Shown: positions 4,107-5,126 of the stretch, piece by piece
Numbering within the stretch: position 1 is the stretch's first letter
How the letters are laid out: each line of letters begins with the position of its first letter
From: OMOG01 sp041485845
Lineage (GTDB): Bacteria > Acidobacteriota > Terriglobia > Bryobacterales > Bryobacteraceae
DNA: 5,126 nt
Reading direction: 5' to 3'
NCBI GenBank assembly: GCA_041485845.1
Contig: JBGPKH010000650.1
Location: 1-5,126 of the forward strand
Translations under genes and position numbers: made by a program
Notes under the pieces: generated by a model
The model's input: the letters and a program-made list of their open reading frames with translations, nothing else
Told to the model about the DNA's origin: nothing
The model's database searches: none

Positions 4107-4207
4107 TTAGAAGTTAGACAACGCCGGATAATATGAGGTCTCTTTCCGGCCGCGCCCGACGAGCGAATGGCCCGGAGTTCCTGAAGGTAAGTCTCCAGTG
4201 GATGCAT
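4107..4207 (-). pseudogene. Type ISP-like restriction-modification enzyme, frameshifted N-terminal remnant
   Basis: From ATG 4207 the minus strand reads MHPLETYLQELRAIRSSGAA, the usual opening of large single-chain type ISP restriction-modification proteins and related N6-adenine methylases (HPL-x-x-YL-x-EL-x-x-IR-x-[ST]-GAA). The expected continuation, 'KETSYYPALSN', is present but in another frame: a single-base loss around GGAAAG (near 4148) shifts it, and it then meets TAA at 4109-4107. Real enzymes run past 1000 residues, so about 36 codons survive. An AT-rich TATAAATC (4225-4218) precedes the ATG and may be the old promoter. The hypothetical gene at 3681-4100 follows immediately. Confidence 0.65.
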
Positions 4208-4499
4208 GAGGCGAACTTTGATTTATACCACCACGCAAGGGGGCCTGGGTTTTTTCGCCTGATCCGGGCCGCCACCAGATCAATGAATCGTGGTGCTATG
4301 AACTTCGGAGGCGCCTGCCTCTTCAACAAGACGCCCGATCAGATGCGCGCGGTTGGACGGCGCGGGTGGTCGTGCCCGCGCCCGGAACCTGCGCCTGCGG
4401 GTGCAACAGATGCAACTTGGGCAACAACTCAACCACCAGCCCGAGACCCGCGGCATGTCGGGTGCCCGCAGAGGCCGCCTGTTTGATACACTTCCCGCT
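4208..4499. other. Degraded intergenic stretch without a confident gene
   Basis: Between the restriction-modification remnant and the HNH-like gene nothing is convincingly intact. From about 4353 to 4480 the plus strand, in the same frame as the HNH-like gene, has coding-like composition with high G+C at third positions and a Gln/Arg-rich, possibly coiled-coil segment (RNLRLRVQQMQLGQQLNHQP). This may be the tail of another truncated gene or an N-terminal extension starting at TTG 4353; I do not recognise it. An AT-rich patch at 4215-4226 could hold a leftward promoter. Confidence 0.4.
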
Positions 4500-5024
4500 A
4501 TGGGATCCGTGAAGCGAAAGAAAACTCCCGCCGATATTGAGGCAGACGTCGTGCTGAGGAGCGCCAGGCGGTGCACTCTGTGTTTTCAGCTTTCCGGCGA
4601 TTTGACTGAAAAGCAAGGCCAGATCGCCCACCTCGATCAGAACCCGTCCAACTTCGTGGAGGATAACCTCGTCTTCATGTGTCTGCCCCACCATTCGCTG
4701 TATAATTCGAAGACGAGTCAGCATAAGAACTACACGATGGCTGAGGTGAAGGCGGCCCGTAGCCGGCTGCATGAAGCGATTGTCCAGGAGAAGCAGAACG
4801 CGTCGCCAACGATATCGCAGAATTTCCAACCAGAAATACCAGAAATCCATATTCACCCTCCGGTTGCGAGGTCCGTGGAAACCGTAGGTCAAGAGAACCA
4901 AAAACGGGAAGCCCCTCCCATTTCGAACGACGGGTGCCCAGTGCGGTCGCGTAGAGAGCTTCCCAGAATGTCCGATTGGGCGCCCGCCCGCGAAGCAAAG
5001 GACATTCTATACAGCCGCGCATAA
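4500..5024 (+). CDS. HNH-like zinc-binding protein
   Basis: 174 residues from ATG 4500 to TAA. Residues 25-65 hold an HNH/zinc-ribbon signature: Cys25-x2-Cys28, then 'GQIAHLDQNPSN' (40-51) with His44, Asn56 in 'EDNLVFMCLPHH' (54-65), and Cys61-x2-His64-His65. The second half of the site is followed by 'YNSKTSQHKNYT' and a helix 'AEVKAARSRLHEAI'. The arrangement matches a conserved family of HNH-type proteins often annotated as hypothetical; HNH folds usually cleave DNA with a metal held by these residues, so a nuclease role is inferred. Residues 100-174 are polar, low in hydrophobic content and without a recognised domain, so this half may be foreign sequence joined to a truncated gene. ATG 4500 is chosen because the conserved part starts soon after; no clear ribosome-binding site is seen. 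It is separated from the other defence-like genes by broken ones. Confidence 0.7.
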   Translation: MGSVKRKKTPADIEADVVLRSARRCTLCFQLSGDLTEKQGQIAHLDQNPSNFVEDNLVFMCLPHHSLYNSKTSQHKNYTMAEVKAARSRLHEAIVQEKQNASPTISQNFQPEIPEIHIHPPVARSVETVGQENQKREAPPISNDGCPVRSRRELPRMSDWAPAREAKDILYSRA

Positions 5025-5057
5025 TTAAAGGGACATACATGGCTACCCGATACTTGT

Positions 5058-5070
5058 CGGCCTTCGGCCG
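5058..5070. other. Hairpin downstream of the HNH-like gene
   Basis: CGGCC (5058-5062), loop TTC and GGCCG (5066-5070) form a compact stem that two flanking G-T pairs can extend. It lies 34 bases after the HNH-like stop. No U-rich tract follows, so it is at best a weak or factor-assisted terminator. It also lies inside a 19-codon frame (5039-5098) preceded by AAAGGGAC; that frame resembles no known protein and I do not call it a gene. Confidence 0.3.
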
Positions 5071-5126
5071 GTTAAGGCAGGCCGCGCAGCGCTGCTGAGT
5101 TCCCGCGGCCTACCACGTCTGTTCTG

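Noticed and set aside
4133..4486. 117-codon plus-strand frame
   Set aside because: Its start is antisense to the restriction-modification remnant and the rest is low-quality sequence with no motif or ribosome-binding site.

Overview
The window (5126 bp, GC-rich) looks like an accessory stretch of a soil-type bacterial chromosome. An Acidobacteriota-like host (Solibacter/Bryobacter type) is my best guess. It rests on two C-terminal scraps of FtsX/MacB-type permeases (a family greatly expanded in that phylum), the DUF433/DUF5615 pair and the style of the GC-rich intergenic hairpins. It is inference only; no taxonomic marker gene is present.

Layout. 1-63 (minus): start of a secreted protein that runs off the left edge. 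64-498: no confident gene, but a run of GC-rich stem-loops. 499-1118 (plus): a DUF433 antitoxin-like gene and a DUF5615 PIN-like toxin gene; the toxin carries Tyr where the family's first acidic residue is expected. 1151-1236: the 3' half of a threonine tRNA (anticodon CGU, minus strand) abutting what may be the last codons of a permease. 1237-1468: non-coding, with a short TCTCCGCG repeat. 1469-2065 (minus): a LysR-type regulator that has lost its DNA-binding half. 2175-3101 (minus): two intact, tightly coupled genes, a DUF2188 protein and a TIR-like protein. 3190-3386 (minus): a second, decayed copy of the LysR C-terminal region, fused at 3386/3387 to a permease C-terminal fragment on the plus strand (3387-3497). 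3498-3680: scraps. 3681-4100 (minus): an unrecognised small basic-tailed protein. 4107-4207 (minus): a frameshifted N-terminal remnant of a type ISP-like restriction-modification enzyme. 4208-4499: degraded sequence. 4500-5024 (plus): an HNH-like zinc-binding protein with an unfamiliar C-terminal half. 5025-5126: non-coding tail with a hairpin and a 19-codon reading frame.

Interpretation. The region reads as a recombination hotspot or small defence/toxin island, with intact short modules (DUF433-DUF5615, DUF2188-TIR-like, HNH-like) set among truncated genes and a tRNA fragment. The most notable structure is the DUF2188-TIR-like pair lying between two direct copies of the same LysR gene segment (176 bp at 94% identity plus a further 21-bp block). 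The pair is a candidate two-gene defence module. That role is inferred from fold-like motifs and context and is not demonstrated by the sequence.
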